From NCBI RefSeq assembly GCF_035083965.1, contig NC_089738.1, positions 6,803,734 to 6,867,733 of the forward strand: a stretch of DNA of 64,000 bases, in the 5' to 3' direction. The position numbers and the translations under genes are program-made. Below, one piece after another: positions 46,711 through 58,886 of the stretch. The notes under the pieces are model-generated. The model saw only the letters and a list, made by a program, of their open reading frames with translations. It did no database searches and was not told the DNA's origin. The first letter of the stretch is position 1, and every line of letters starts with the position of its first letter. The DNA comes from Branchiostoma lanceolatum (taxonomy: Eukaryota; Chordata; Leptocardii; Amphioxiformes; Branchiostomatidae).

Positions 46711-47624
46711 GTAAGTGGAGAAAGAATGGGGAGGGGGGCAGTTGAAGCTCCGTTACATAATGTATATGCAAGCATTTATGTTTTTATATAGAGACGGACT
46801 TTAGATTATCACAGTGATATCACATTGATAGCAAGTTATACTATCATTAAGTTATAGACAAAATTTTAAAATTACGTTGAGCTACTGGAAACTCCGGACT
46901 AACGTTCTTATTTCTTTATAATTTTATTCAAGGAAATATTTTGATAGATGTGTGAAAATGGCTTCCAAATTCCTGGAATTAGGAAGGAAGTTGGTACAGT
47001 CGAGGCTGTGTTGAAGCTTCTGGGTAGAGTACTATTTGACTATACACGAATTTGAACCACACAAACTGGTTTCGTCATAGTGGGAATTTTACTCACAAAT
47101 TGTCTTATAGTATGTCACCGCGCACGTCCGTAAAGATAGAACACGTTCGAACGACATTTCTCTGAACCCCAACTGGTGTCACAGAGACTTGTGTCTCGCG
47201 GTTATTCACTTCTGGTGGGCGGCCAGGTGTCCACACACATACCGTCAAACGTTAACGGACATTGCTCTTGCTCACTTGTGTAAAATACTGTGAGAAACTG
47301 CAACCCATCCTTTTTTTATTTTTTGGGAATAGCCTTGATTTGATGACTCATATCCTCATAATCCTGTCATTCCAGCAGCTGGAATCCGGGACTTTTGACC
47401 GTCATATCAATAGTACAAAAATGAAAATGCTATCACTATCATCATTAGCCTTGGCCTTCTATTTATATATCCTACATATTTGTAACTGACATGAAAAAAG
47501 CTGTGAGGTTTAAGCCAAGCAAGAAAAACATAACATCTGTTCAATATATTGAACCTTTCTTTCCATCATTGGAATTATTCCTCTTCATTTTGCAGGCAAA
47601 GACTGGTGGGAAGACTGAGGCAGG

Positions 47625-50600
47625 ATGGGAGTTCATGACCTGTGGAAGCTGCTGGAGCCGACGGGACGTCCTGTGAAGATGGACACGTTAGAGGGGAAGG
47701 TTCTCGCTGTCGGTATCCTTCATAGGAAACAGTTACCTGTCAATCATTTGCTTACGGTCTTAGACTGGAGTTTCTTTTACAATAGCGTAAGTAGGTGGAC
47801 ACCCTCAGGCCGAAAAGCTACAATTAGGCCCAAGAAAAGTGGAATGCAAAACTTAATCATTTATTCATCTATTTATTTATCTATTTATTTATTGGTTTGG
47901 CTGTTTGGCTGTTCAGGACACACAGCCTGGGATGCCCAACTAGCCTATGGCTACCAGATATTACACAGGGCCAGTCCTGCTGACAAAAAAGGCAAGACAT
48001 TACAATGGAATTTTTAAGGTGAAAAGCAGCTTCTTGCAATTGCTACTTTCAGATGGGCTTGTTGGTATTGTCTGTTGCCTCTTTATTTGGGGTATAATTA
48101 CTTGTTTGAAATTTTGAAGTTGACTATAGAATTTTACACTCAAGCTGGTATTCTACTTGCTTTTATGCTGCGAACCTGCAATTTCATCTTTGCACCTAAA
48201 TTTTTAGGTTAGATGTACCTGTGCACCTATTCCCAGAAAGGAATTTTGAGCCCTGTGAATGAATGAATGAATGAATGGATGAATGGTTTATTTAGCAAAC
48301 AAATACAGGCCTCATGGCAGCCCTGAGGCTGAATTAACAAGCTCATTTACAAGACATCAAGATTTCACATATACTGTAAATGCCTTTAAGTTCGCATGGT
48401 TTTTATTTCGCGCTGAGGCGAAAATGGAGTGTTAGTGGTTGCTTTGAGTTTGCGGCAGCACTATAGTTACACACTGCTACAGTATTGGACAAAAACCACT
48501 GCGAACAATTCTGCATTTACAGTACTTAAAAACATTACTAGTACTTTATAACAAGTACAAATTGGAAGAAACCCCCTTAACCAGCCCCAGATGTGAGTAT
48601 CTGGTTGAACCAGGCAGTGATGGGCAGCTGGAACCCACGAGGTGGGAACAAGAACCCGCACCTCAAGGTTCTATTCAACCGGATCTGTAAACTGCTCTTC
48701 TACCGGATCAAACCGGTCTTCGTCTTCGATGGGCGCATGCCAGAACTCAAGAGGAAGACACTTGTGAGTTATATCTCTTTTTGTTGTATTCATCTGCTTT
48801 TCCTTTTACTTGATTAATTGTTTTTTTCCGGAGAAAAGGAAAAGAAGCCTCAATGCCAACTGTCTTATTTTCTTTGAATTAGTCTTAATTTGGTCTAATT
48901 TTCTTGACAATAGTCCATTGACGTAGGTACATAGCTACATTCTGGCTAAAAGATTTACCTCCAAAGATTTGTGTCAATGTTCCATCCTTTGATTTTTGAA
49001 TCAGAAGTTTTCCTACTTATACACTAGAGAAGTGCATACAATATTTAACATTAAATTTTGAGTTGTTGTCCCATTCTTTTTCAATTTTTCAATCAGAAGT
49101 TTGGCCACTTATAAACTGTCTTGCAGTGTATTGTGGTATTGTTCGATGATACAAGATAACTTTATTGGATGTTGCAGTGTTGCCAATGAATTAAAAACCA
49201 ATGTACAATCATAAAAAACATTTACGATAGGTGGCGCAATATCATCAGATATCATACGCTCAACCTTAAATCTTAATTAAAGAGTGGAACTTGCTGCCAC
49301 CAAGTACAGTAGGAGCATTTTCACTAGATAACTTTAAACAATGCTTACAGTCAGATGTGCAAAGGTTAGGTATGACAGGTCGTTCAGTGTAATATAACCA
49401 GCTGATGCTGCGCTGCGTACATTGTACCTGCAAAGCTGGACAGGTGTGTTACGCTGAATGGTATTAAAACTGGCTGTATTGATACAGATATCCTTGTTCT
49501 GCACTTGAAACTGATGATCACAAAACTTTCTCGTTCAGGCTGCTCGGAGGAAGAGAAAGGAAGCAGCAGAGAAGGAGACTAGGAAGGTGGCGAACAAGGT
49601 CTTACAGAACTACCTCAAAGTCCAGGCTCTTCGGGCCGTGCGCGGAGAGACCGGGGCTGGAACGGCAGGACCTGTCCCCACTCCGCAGCTCAACAAGCCT
49701 GCAGACTCGGACTTGTTTGAGTTGCCACCTCTACCCGAACAACAAGGAAGCAGGTATGGGAAGAGCTGAAAGATCAATAGTTAGCAGATGTAATACCAGT
49801 GGCCAGAAGATTCCTTGACTTTTGGCTTCTGTGGTAGCATTTGGCTGCCTTTACTTTTACATCTTAATTACGACCCATGTTCTTGTAGTGCCTAGTTAGG
49901 TCAACACAATGCCTTGCTGTTTCAGTAGCAGGATATAAGTAAACAGGAAGGGGTTGTTAGCCCTTCCCCTTTAAAGTGCAGGAGGCACCTCCTCAAACAT
50001 GGGACCTCACGGCCAAAGACATTCTGCAGTTCATCTCACAAGGCTTCGTTTAAATTTCAGTCAGTTAAACCACCACCTATTTCTACACCATTGTATAGAT
50101 TGTCCCACATGTAAATGTGGTCATTATTGTGAAACAACCGAACATTACCTCCTACGCTGTAAAGTTTATACTACTCAAAGAAGTACTATGTTATCATCCC
50201 TTTCCAACATAACTGACCTTCAACTACTTAACGACAGTTCATTATGTTCTCTTCTGTTACGCGGTTCTACTCACTCTCATACTTACAAAACTGTAATATA
50301 CTCGATATAGTTCATACTTACATCCATTGTACAGGCAGATTCATTTATTGATAGATACCAACTTGTATTGTCTATTGTCATTTTCCTTTTATCCATTCTG
50401 TATTTATGTATGTTATGATGTCTCTTTTTGTATGTTTTGAGTAGAAGGCTTCAAATAAGCTTAATTAAGCTTCCTGCCTAATACTCTGAAAACATATGCG
50501 AATAAAAAAACATGGGACCTCAATTTCATGTCCCTTCCCAAAGTTGGGTGCAGCCCTAACTGAGATGCCCTTCCCAGGATTTCCAGGCTGCTACCAGTTG

Positions 50601-53600
50601 AGCTACAGGGACATCCCTGTTTTTCACTCTCACCTGCTATTAGTATTAGTTTGTTGCAAAATCCAAGAATAAAAAAAAAGCAATCAAGTAAATGAAGTGA
50701 TTTTCTTTTCATAGTTTCAGACCTAGAATTCAATTGATTATTTGGCAACTTTTTGCTGGGTGTAATGCTATGTTGTTCTCTACAGTACTGAAGCAGACAT
50801 TGACTTGTGGGAGGAGCGACAAGCTAGACAAGAAATTGTACAGGTGATCTTCATCATCCTCAAGTTTTCAATGTTTCTGAAAACCGACTTAAAAGGAGGA
50901 CTCTTACTAAATGCATTTTATCATACATGTAGATCGCTCCAAACTCTTATAGATTATCCTTGGTCACTATGAGGCTCCAAGCTACCAGATCATCTGTTTT
51001 GTCAGGTAGTGTGCGTAGTCCAGTGGTTATCGGCCTTTCCAGTACTAGAAGCCATGAGTTTGATTCCGGCTGTGTTGCTAGCCCGACTTGCACGCCAACT
51101 GAAAGGGTAGCAGTCCTTAAGACGGGACGTTAAGCCATGGTCCACTGTTCATTGTGCTTGTCAAAAAGAGCTAGGGGGTAGTAAAAAGAAACTATAAATA
51201 CTGTACATAGCATTTGTCTTCTCTGTCATGACCAGTTGAAGAATAGCTCTTCAACAAGGTAAACTGGATCAGTATCAATTCCACTTGTCTGTGGCTCTCT
51301 TATTTTCAATACATAAGGAATTATATACAGGTAATTCTATGATATTGTTTTTCCCAGACTGAGTTCCAAGACATCACAAAGGTAGATGTGGAGTCAGAAG
51401 ACTTCAAGGCTCTCCCTCCCGACATCCAACATGAGATCATCATGGACCTTCAGGAGATGAGGAAGAGACACTTGTTCACTCTCACCAGGCATGTTCCAGA
51501 GGTGGGTATGGGGTCCCTATTGAGGCAACATCTTAATTGACAGAGAATGGACTATATTCTCTACTCTAGATCTACAGTTAGTAAAGAATGAGGTCGTTAA
51601 ATCTATAGATGATGGGAAAAAAAAAGACTTGTTCAATCTCACCAGGCAGGTTCCAGAGGTGGGTATAGGGGCCTAACTGAGGCAACATCTTAGTTCACAG
51701 AGAGTTGGTAGTTATACTCTTTAGACTAGGTAGTTAAGAAAAAAGAAGTCATTTGTCGAGAAAGAGACAATTGTTCACTCTCGGCAGGCATGTTCCAGAG
51801 GTAGGTATGGGGTCCTTACTGAGGCAACTTTTTATTAGGAATAGAGAAACGTGTATCTACATTTTAAAGACTTCACAGTTAGTGAATAAAGGAGTCGATT
51901 TAATCTGATTGGCTGTCAAAGAATTATATATTTGCTATTACAGATGTTTACAACATTTTTCAACTCATTGGATAAAGATTTCAAGAACCAGTTGTCCTAA
52001 ATCTTTTCCCTATTTGACAGGAGGCAGACAGGTTTTCGAACATGCAGCTGTCCAACCTGCTGTCCAGGAGCAAGCTGTCCCAGCGACTGGGCGAGGTACG
52101 CAAGGACATGAACATGCAGGCCTCGGGTGCAGTTAGCCAGTACCTCAGCCAGGGGGCGTCGGTGGAGTCCAGAAGGGTGGTGTCAGAAGACACTGCTCAC
52201 TACGTGTTGGTAAAGGGTGTGGGGAAGCAAGAAAGAGAGGAGAGAGAGAGGAAAGAAAAGGAAGAAAGGGAAGAGAGAGAAAGAAAGCAGGAAGAAGAAA
52301 GAGAGGAGAAAGAAAGAAATGAGGAGAAAGAAAGAGAGGAGACAAAAAGAAGGGAAGGAATAGATAAGAGAGAAAGGAAAGAGGAGGATGAAAGAGAGGA
52401 GATAGGAAGAAAAGAGGAGGAAATAGAAAGAAAAGAGGAGGAAAGAAAGGAAAGAAAGGAAGAAGAGGAAACCTCAAAACAGGAGAAGCAAGGGAGTAAA
52501 GGTTATAAGATTACTACCTACCCTCCATTTCCAAGACATTTTCTAGATCATCTAAGGAAACAGCAAGATTCTGATGTTATGATCATAGATGAGAGTAAAG
52601 GATTTTCCCAGAATCTTTGCGAGTATCACCGGCGAATGAGGGAGCCCGATCTAGTTGTTTTAGAAGAACGATGCGCGGCTGAAACGAACGCTGATTCTAC
52701 AGACGATGTTATGTTTGTAGAGGAGAGGACGGCTCCAGAATCGTGGAGAAAAGAACGGAGGGTTGTGTCCGTGGACTTGACGGGCGTGCCTGTGGACTTG
52801 ACCTCAGATTCTGACGACGAATCCACGCCAGGAAAAGTGAAGCACGTTGCTGAAAACGTACCAAGTTCTTCGAAAGACAAGAACTCTCAGGAAATAACAG
52901 GATCAGACTCTTTGTATGAGGCTGATGTAAATGAAACTACAAAGAAAGACGTGAGAACACTGAGTGATCCCAATGTATCATCCACTACAGAAGGCACTCC
53001 AGGTAGAGAACTCTCTTCAACAAATGCCTCTACCTCTGGGAAGAGGACTTTTCAAGAAGCTAATCTTGCAGAAGCTGAGACAAAAAGGCAAAAGCTTGAA
53101 ACCGACTCAAACATTGAGGGAACCAGTGAAGACGTCATTGAAAAGCAGACTACAGCTATGAAAGGAACATCAGAGGCATTGCATGAAGAGACAGAAGCTT
53201 TATCTTTTCAAGATGAATCTCAGGATCTTGACGAGAATCTTCACTCTACCGAACCGGAAAGTCAGTCAGTTATAGAGGAAAATCTTGACGAACAAGTGAA
53301 AAGAAATGTAAACGAAACGATTGAATCTCCAAGCAGTGATTCCACAAATAAGCTTAGCAACTCAGGAAAACAGTACTCAACAGAAACTATCACAACAGAC
53401 AATAGAATGATGCAGAAAAAAGACATACCAGTTATAACATTACCAGAGCCAGGACAGGTTATTAAAAGACCACCTAGATCGGAACTGCAGCGGCCTATGG
53501 CTACCATCAACATCGTAGACTCTGATGAAGAGGAAGACTTTGTAGAGGTTACTGTGGACCCTAGCAAGCCTGGGGTTGAGGACGAGCTTTTCCCTGCTAG

Positions 53601-56600
53601 TGTGTTCCAGGCAGCTGACTCACGGAAGGCAAGGACTAGTAAAGATGACAACAACTCTGTTCCTTCTTTGAAGACAAACTTCGATCTTCTAATGTCTGAA
53701 CAGGTGAGCTGAAGTATTTCCAGCAATGGTTTAATTGAGTGGCCCAATGGGCTCTATGGATTAACAATTACCTGGTAGCTTTGCATGTCAATCAATTATC
53801 ATGCTGACTGTCCCAGTGTCTGGTATGAGGAAAAAACAACAGTGGCAGTGTATGTTTTTCGGAGAATATGTCCATGTGTATATAATTGCCAGCGAAACAG
53901 GGTGTCCTCTCCGTGTCCCCTGCAAAAGTAGGGCATCTAATTTCTTTGTTTTCTTAGTGTAGGGCATCCAGAAGACGCACTGACGCCCTGCTAGCTAATA
54001 GGCTGATGATAATGTATTGTTACGCCAAATAACAGACAAGCAACTGGATATGATTTTGGAAACGGTCAGACATTTCAAGTAGCATCCACTACTTTTCATC
54101 AGTGACTCTGAGCAAGATTTGTCGAATAGCAGGTTTTAACCACGAACTATGAATTGATATGCAAATATCATAATGTAATAATATATTGTTGTTTGTCAGG
54201 GCATGAGAGCGGTTGACCGTGTGGACAAGAAGGATGTTCGCCCAGACCCGGGCCTGTTTGCGGAGAGTCTGAGCAGCAGTAGATCTGGGAGTCAGGCAAA
54301 CAGTCAAACCTCCACCCCCAGTGTCAGCAGGCCTGACACCCCCTCTCAGGAACAGTAAGTCATATCTAGAAAATTCTAACATTTCTTACCATAGAAAACT
54401 ACTGTTATTGTTGTCACAGTATTCTGCTGCTGTGTAGATGTCCTTGCCTTTTAGAGACCTTGCCTTTTTGGAAACTTTTCAAAGATAAACCACTTTTGTG
54501 TTTAAAATCTACCTGTAAAAATCTTGCATCATATGGAACTGGTCAAAATTTTAATAGGTACAGTGAATGCAGAACAACTCTTGGAGACAGCATATTGGAG
54601 AGGGCACATGCACTTATGTCTTGAAACTGTCCTGGGATAACATGTAGGAGTTTGTTTTTGTGTCCTTGATTTTATGGATTTCTTTTTCAAACACTGCATC
54701 TTTGTCCATGGGTCCCTGTGTGTGCACATTAACCTCAACAAAGATTAGCCCTCCACGGTGTTGTTCTGTAAAAACTAAGAACTTGGAATATGTGAGGCCA
54801 AACCAGTGTGAACCCCCTGGACAGAGCCGCTTGGAAGTGTGGTGTCAGGGACCCCAGCTGTAGGGAAATCAAATAATGGATACTACTACTACTACTACTT
54901 AGAATAAGCACTGTTCCATCCCTATGTGTTTCAGACCAGGTCCATGGGAGGGGTTGAACCCTGGTAACGTGGCAGAACTAGAACAGGACCTGCAGACTGA
55001 GAGGAGAACCCTACAGGCCCAGCAGGCACGCCAGGAGAAACTAGCCGCCTCCATCACGGAGCAGATGTATGTGGAGAGCCAGGTCAGTGGGAGTTAACCT
55101 TTAGCACACTGAAGTAGCCGTTTTGCACCCCATTCTCTATTGGTTACAGAGTTAGGCAGCAGGGAGAAGGTTAAAGTTTATGTCCTTCTCACACCGTATG
55201 GTGCGGCCTTGCGTTCGGTTGGTCATGAGTTTGATCCCCAGCCGAGTCACACCAAAGACTTTAAAAATGGTACATATATATATAATATATACTGCTTTCT
55301 CCATTTAGCACTCAGCATTTAGAAAGAGTATTGGAGCTAAACACACAATCCACTACTAGTGGACAAGCCCTCTGCTGTAGTGATTGCACAAAGTTGTGTG
55401 GCCCAAGGGCTATCGAAATGAAGGTTGCTATACACCATCTAGTGCAGGAAGGACTTCAACTATCACCATATGGTGTGTAGGGCGGCACCCTTCTCTGTTT
55501 CCTCAGCCCTTAGGCCACACAGCTATGCAAGCACAGATAATACTACAGCAGGGAGCTACTGCACTGGTTTTAGTGTGTGTTCAACTTTAAATTCCATACT
55601 CTTTCTCATAGATACTGATGAATGCTAAGAACAGAAAGCATTAAAGGGAGGCTAAACTTTAAATGTAAAAGTCTATTATACTTTGCTAGATATACTCCAA
55701 AGTCAATTCCTCACTTGTTTTACATAAGTCCGCCATAGTTCAGGGCTCTTCCTGAAAATTCCTCAAAATTTCGTCCTCATGAAAGCCAGATCCAAAATCC
55801 TTGTTAATAGTGAATGGGAAATGCCGAGACCTGACGTCACATATTTTGACATTACAATTGACTAATTCAAACATCAGGCGAGTAGCCGTCAGAACGGCCC
55901 AAGTTACAAATGACGGAAGAGCCCTGAACTATGGCGGACTTATGTAAAACAAGTGAGGACTTGACTTTGGAGTATATTTAGCAAAGTATAGTAGACTTTT
56001 CCAAAATAAAGACACCACTTGTTATTTTTCCATCAGGAGTTACTGCGACTGTTTGGCATCCCGTACGTCCAGAGCCCGACGGAGGCGGAAGCGCAGTGCG
56101 CCTTCCTCGACCAATCAAAACAGACGCAGGGCACCATCACCGACGACAGCGACGTGTGGTTGTTTGGAGGGCGAGAAGTTTACAAAAACTTCTTCAGTCA
56201 ACAACGAGATATGGAGGTTTTCAAATACAAGGATGTCGTTTCACAATTAGGTGAGAAACAGATTAGATCTTTTTCATGTTTCTTTGCTCTAATATCTTGT
56301 TTATGAGTTTTTATGAAATTAATTTGTACATTGGTTTTTAATTCAGTAGTAACACTGCGATTTCCAATATAGTTAATCTATCTTGTATCCCATTGTCATC
56401 CCACACTACTAGAATATATTGTATTAGATAGATTGATCAGCCTAATAGAATGTTATAATGTATTAGTGGATGCCATATTTTGTACCTTGTACAGTTGTTG
56501 TGCAATAGAGTTATTATGTATCTTGCTCTGAATATGGTTTGAAAATAAGATCCCTTTAGCTCATTAATTTGTTTCGTGGAAAACAAAAACGCAAGCCTTA

Positions 56601-58886
56601 AAATTCCTGCTTTGTAATGAAAATCAAAAAATCATCTCTTCAGAATAGAGGTAAAAAATGCCCAGGATTGCTTTTTCATGTCCACTCTTTAAAACGAGTA
56701 AAACATACCTATTTTCTTGCAGCAATGGATCGGTCCAGGCTGATTAACTTTGCCCTGCTTACTGGAAGCGACTACACGGAGGGTATCCAGGGGGTGGGCA
56801 AGGTGCTGGCTATGGAGGTTCTACAGGAGTTCCCAGGGGAGGGCATCGCTTCCTTACAGGCTTTCAGGTAATAACCTTTGCCAGAAGGTTGTGTTTTCAG
56901 TTTGCCATGGTGGAGTGGCTGTGGTCGCATGTTTGATTGTATGTTAACAGCATAGCTTGAGAAGCTGTTTATGGAACATCATGATATTTGGTGGGTAGGT
57001 ATCAGGTAGACGAAAGTCAAGTTTGATAATGGGCCTCCTGGCATCTTCCTATGGTACTGCAGCGGAACTTCAAAGTTTGAGATTTAATTTTAGGGTCGTG
57101 GGTCATGATTTTTGAGTGGTGGATAGCTCTTGGGGCAGGGAGTAAGTAGTGTAAGTTTGGGCCCCCTAGCGGCTTGAATAGGATTTTCAGCAAATTTATG
57201 ACTGAACCAACTATCAACAACTGTCTTTCTGTCACAAGAGCCAAAAAAAAGGATTTTATGTGACACATCCACGACTCCCAAAAGTGCCCTTAACTACTTG
57301 TCAGAAAAATAACATTTATACACACAACAATTATGACCAAGAAACAAAGGAAATATCATACCATCATACAGTTTTCAGCCTTTCTGGGTATCTAGAAACA
57401 GCAGATCATGTTCAAGAGAGGCTGACTTGTAAAATACAAAATTCCTTTTGCTTTGTTTTATCATATTATACATCATGAAGTTTTCTTTTAAATCATCAGG
57501 GCTTGGTGGGACGAAGCACAAAAGCAAGAAAAGGTCCCACAGGAAACCCCCATCAAGGCGAAGCTGCGTAAACTGGAGCTGTCCCTGGGGTTTCCCAACA
57601 TCACCGTAGTGGAGGCCTACCTGTCGCCAGCCGTGGATGAGTCAAAGGAACCGTTCGCGTGGGGGGCGCCCGACCTCCATTCCCTCCGACAGTTCGCCAT
57701 GCAGAGGTTCGGCTGGACCACCAATAAGACGGACGAAGTGCTCCTTCCTGTCATGAAGGGACTCAAAAAGATAGATGATGAGGTAAGTGTCAGAAATTAC
57801 TTTTTGGCGACTCCTCAGGGGCATAGACTTTTTGTCCTTGTTATTGACTTGTTAGGCCATGTTGATTTGATTATTTGACTAACATCCTTTAGGGACCCCA
57901 AAACTGATAAAATAAAAGTTTGTCAAAGGGAAATTTTGCCTTTATTATGAAATCCACATGGTTAGGAAGGTGAACAAATGAGTAAACACACAGTATGGTT
58001 TACCGAACAATAGATTCTTCATTTTTGTTCTTTCACATCTTCTTTGACTTTGGAATTGTCTTTGACTCTCTATGACATTAGTATCGGTTTTCCAATATTT
58101 TTGCAACATTGGCTCATTTTGCAGCTGCATTGTATGATTTACAGTATGGTTGAAAACTTTTGGGGGGAAAACAGACAAAAATTGGTTTTCATCCATATAA
58201 TCAAATCAACATGGCCTTACAGATGGTTAACTTGTGTACTGAAAAGTGAAATTTGACTAACCATGAAGTCCTTTTCATTTGTCAATAACATTTAACAAAA
58301 TGCTAAGCCAAAAAATGTCTATATGCAAGGAATGTGTAAGTCTTATGTGATATTTTCTTTCTTCTTCCAGACTCAAAGCAAGATCACGTCTTTCTTCCCC
58401 ATGGAAGTTGAAGAGAAGAGGAAAATCAAGAGCAAACGTATCCGGAGGGTCGTGAACAACTTCCATCGGAAGGAGGGGGAAGAAGACGCAGAAGAAGACT
58501 CAAAATCTAACCGAGGAAGCCCAGTGGCTGCTGGGAAGGGTGCCCGGGGAAAGGGTAAAGGTCGGGGAAAGGGTAAGGGTAAAGGCAAGGGCAAGGGTCA
58601 AACCAAAGCAGCTAAGACAGTTGTAGTGCAAAATGCTGATCTTTCCGAGGGGTCTTCGTCCGAAGATGACTTGGACACTAGTGGTGGGTTTGTCCCAGAG
58701 GTCGTACCGAAAGGTCAAAGGTCCCAGAAAAGGTCATCTGAGGAGTTGTCCAATGGTCAGGATGAAGCTGAGAAGAGTGAGGGTGAGGATAATTGTGTTA
58801 GTGAGTCACAGGGAAGAGAAACAGGGAAAATTTTTAATAGTAATGTGAAGAGGGGAGGGAAAAGAAAGGCAAAGAGGAGGTTGTAG
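47625..58886 (+). CDS. ERCC5: XPG structure-specific endonuclease (nucleotide excision repair), 12 coding exons
   Basis: Makes the 3' incision in nucleotide excision repair and stabilises TFIIH. Exons: 47625-47712, 48591-48763, 49539-49753, 50786-50843, 51358-51501, 52021-53703, 54200-54354, 54935-55082, 56037-56250, 56723-56867, 57500-57782, 58371-58886. All phases close, giving 1273 residues (human XPG has 1186). The N-nuclease domain starts [17 protein letters not shown], with catalytic Asp30 (codon split by intron 1) and Asp76 in VFDG. A long spacer encoded mainly by exon 6 includes [17 protein letters not shown], conserved in vertebrate XPG, then a Glu/Arg/Lys-rich helix-like run and acidic sequence. 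The I-nuclease domain has Glu904/Glu906 (PTEAEAQC), Asp925/Asp927 (TITDDSDVW) and Asp976 (GSDYTEG), followed by a helix-hairpin-helix ([11 protein letters not shown]). The C-terminus has a PCNA-binding PIP box, Q1104-SKITSFF, a [11 protein letters not shown] basic run and KRKAKRR. All catalytic acids are retained, so it should be functional. Confidence 0.97.
48372..48524 (+). mobile_element. ACTGTAAATGC MITE, internally deleted copy 5 (ERCC5 intron 1)
   Basis: TACTGTAAATGCCTTTAAGT at the left and CTGCATTTACAGTA at the right, with a shortened interior. It is preceded by a (GAAT)n tract at 48257-48290. Confidence 0.65.
49270..49392 (+). pseudogene. 3' end of a LINE ORF2 (non-LTR retrotransposon), ERCC5 intron 2
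   Basis: The frame [20 protein letters not shown] continues with [16 protein letters not shown] and a stop. This EWN-LP-x-x-(V)-x-A-x-S-(L)-x-x-F(K) pattern is the typical C-terminal signature of jockey/CR1-type reverse transcriptase ORFs. Upstream sequence has stops, so it is a dead, 5'-truncated copy. Confidence 0.6.
49999..50310 (+). pseudogene. Truncated non-LTR retrotransposon C-terminus (zinc-knuckle), ERCC5 intron 3
   Basis: A 103-codon frame contains [16 protein letters not shown] and [20 protein letters not shown]. The L-x-RLR-x-x-x-x-x-L-x-x-HL plus C-x-CG-x-x-x-E-T-x-x-H-x-L-x-x-C pattern is common at the C-terminus of LINE-type polyproteins. No RT core is present nearby. Confidence 0.6.
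51005..51300 (+). mobile_element. tRNA-derived SINE, full length (ERCC5 intron 4)
   Basis: Head: GCGTAGTCCAGTGGTTATCG (A box) and TGAGTTTGATTCCGGCTGTG (B box). The body, CAGTCCTTAAGACGGGACGT, and the 3' part, TACTGTACATAGCATTTGTC, match the SINE at 38543. Confidence 0.7.
51466..51840 (+). repeat. Three tandem copies of the ERCC5 exon 5 3' end plus its donor
   Basis: The exon end CTTGTTCACTCTCACCAGGC...CCAGAG|GTGGGTATGG is followed in the intron by two further copies, starting near 51628 and 51770. Each carries TTGTTCA.TCTC, CAGG, TTCCAGAGGT(G/A)GGTAT and TGAGGCAAC. Only the first is preceded by the rest of the exon and fits the protein. Confidence 0.8.
55094..55174 (+). mobile_element. 81-bp TTAA-bounded mini-element, copy B (ERCC5 intron 8)
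   Basis: TTAACCTTTAGCACACTGAA ... GGCAGCAGGGAGAAGGTTAA, 81 bp. It starts 12 bp after the exon 8 end (55082). Confidence 0.75.
55292..55640. mobile_element. Foldback MITE 1 in ERCC5 intron 8
   Basis: The ends TGCTTTCTCCATTTAGCA and TGCTAAGAACAGAAAGCA are inverted. Pairing continues with GAAAGAGTATTGG / CCATACTCTTTCTC, CTGCTGTAGT / ACTACAGCAG and TGTGTGGCCCAAGGGC / GCCCTTAGGCCACACA. No coding capacity. Confidence 0.75.
55667..56000. mobile_element. Foldback MITE 2 in ERCC5 intron 8, 36 bp from exon 9
   Basis: Long, nearly perfect inverted arms of about 85 bp. The left arm runs AAAAGTCTATTATACTTTGC through CATAGTTCAGGGCTCTTCC; the right arm runs GGAAGAGCCCTGAACTATGG through GCAAAGTATAGTAGACTTTT. 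High arm identity suggests a fairly recent insertion. The exon 9 acceptor CATCAG is at 56031-56036. Confidence 0.85.
56868..57180 (+). repeat. Dispersed ACCTT-CAGAAGG repeat copy (ERCC5 intron 10)
   Basis: It begins directly at the exon 10 donor (TAACCTTTGCCAGAAGG) and shares CATGGTGGAGTGGCTGTGG, GTTAACAGCATAGCTTGAGA, GATATTTGGTGGGTAGGT and GGCCTCCTGG with 39320-39550. It also shares CTAGCGGC-type sequence with the wider family. Confidence 0.65.
57852..58219. mobile_element. MITE with TTAGGCCATGTTGATTTGAT inverted repeats (ERCC5 intron 11)
   Basis: Left end TTAGGCCATGTTGATTTGAT, right end ATCAAATCAACATGGCCTTA. Single ends of the same family occur at about 33443-33478 and 43635-43668 inside DKC1. 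Confidence 0.7.

Noticed and set aside
51600-51830. Extra copies of ERCC5 exon 5 end as additional exons
   Set aside because: They lack an acceptor with a phase that fits, and the protein aligns without them; kept as a duplication finding.
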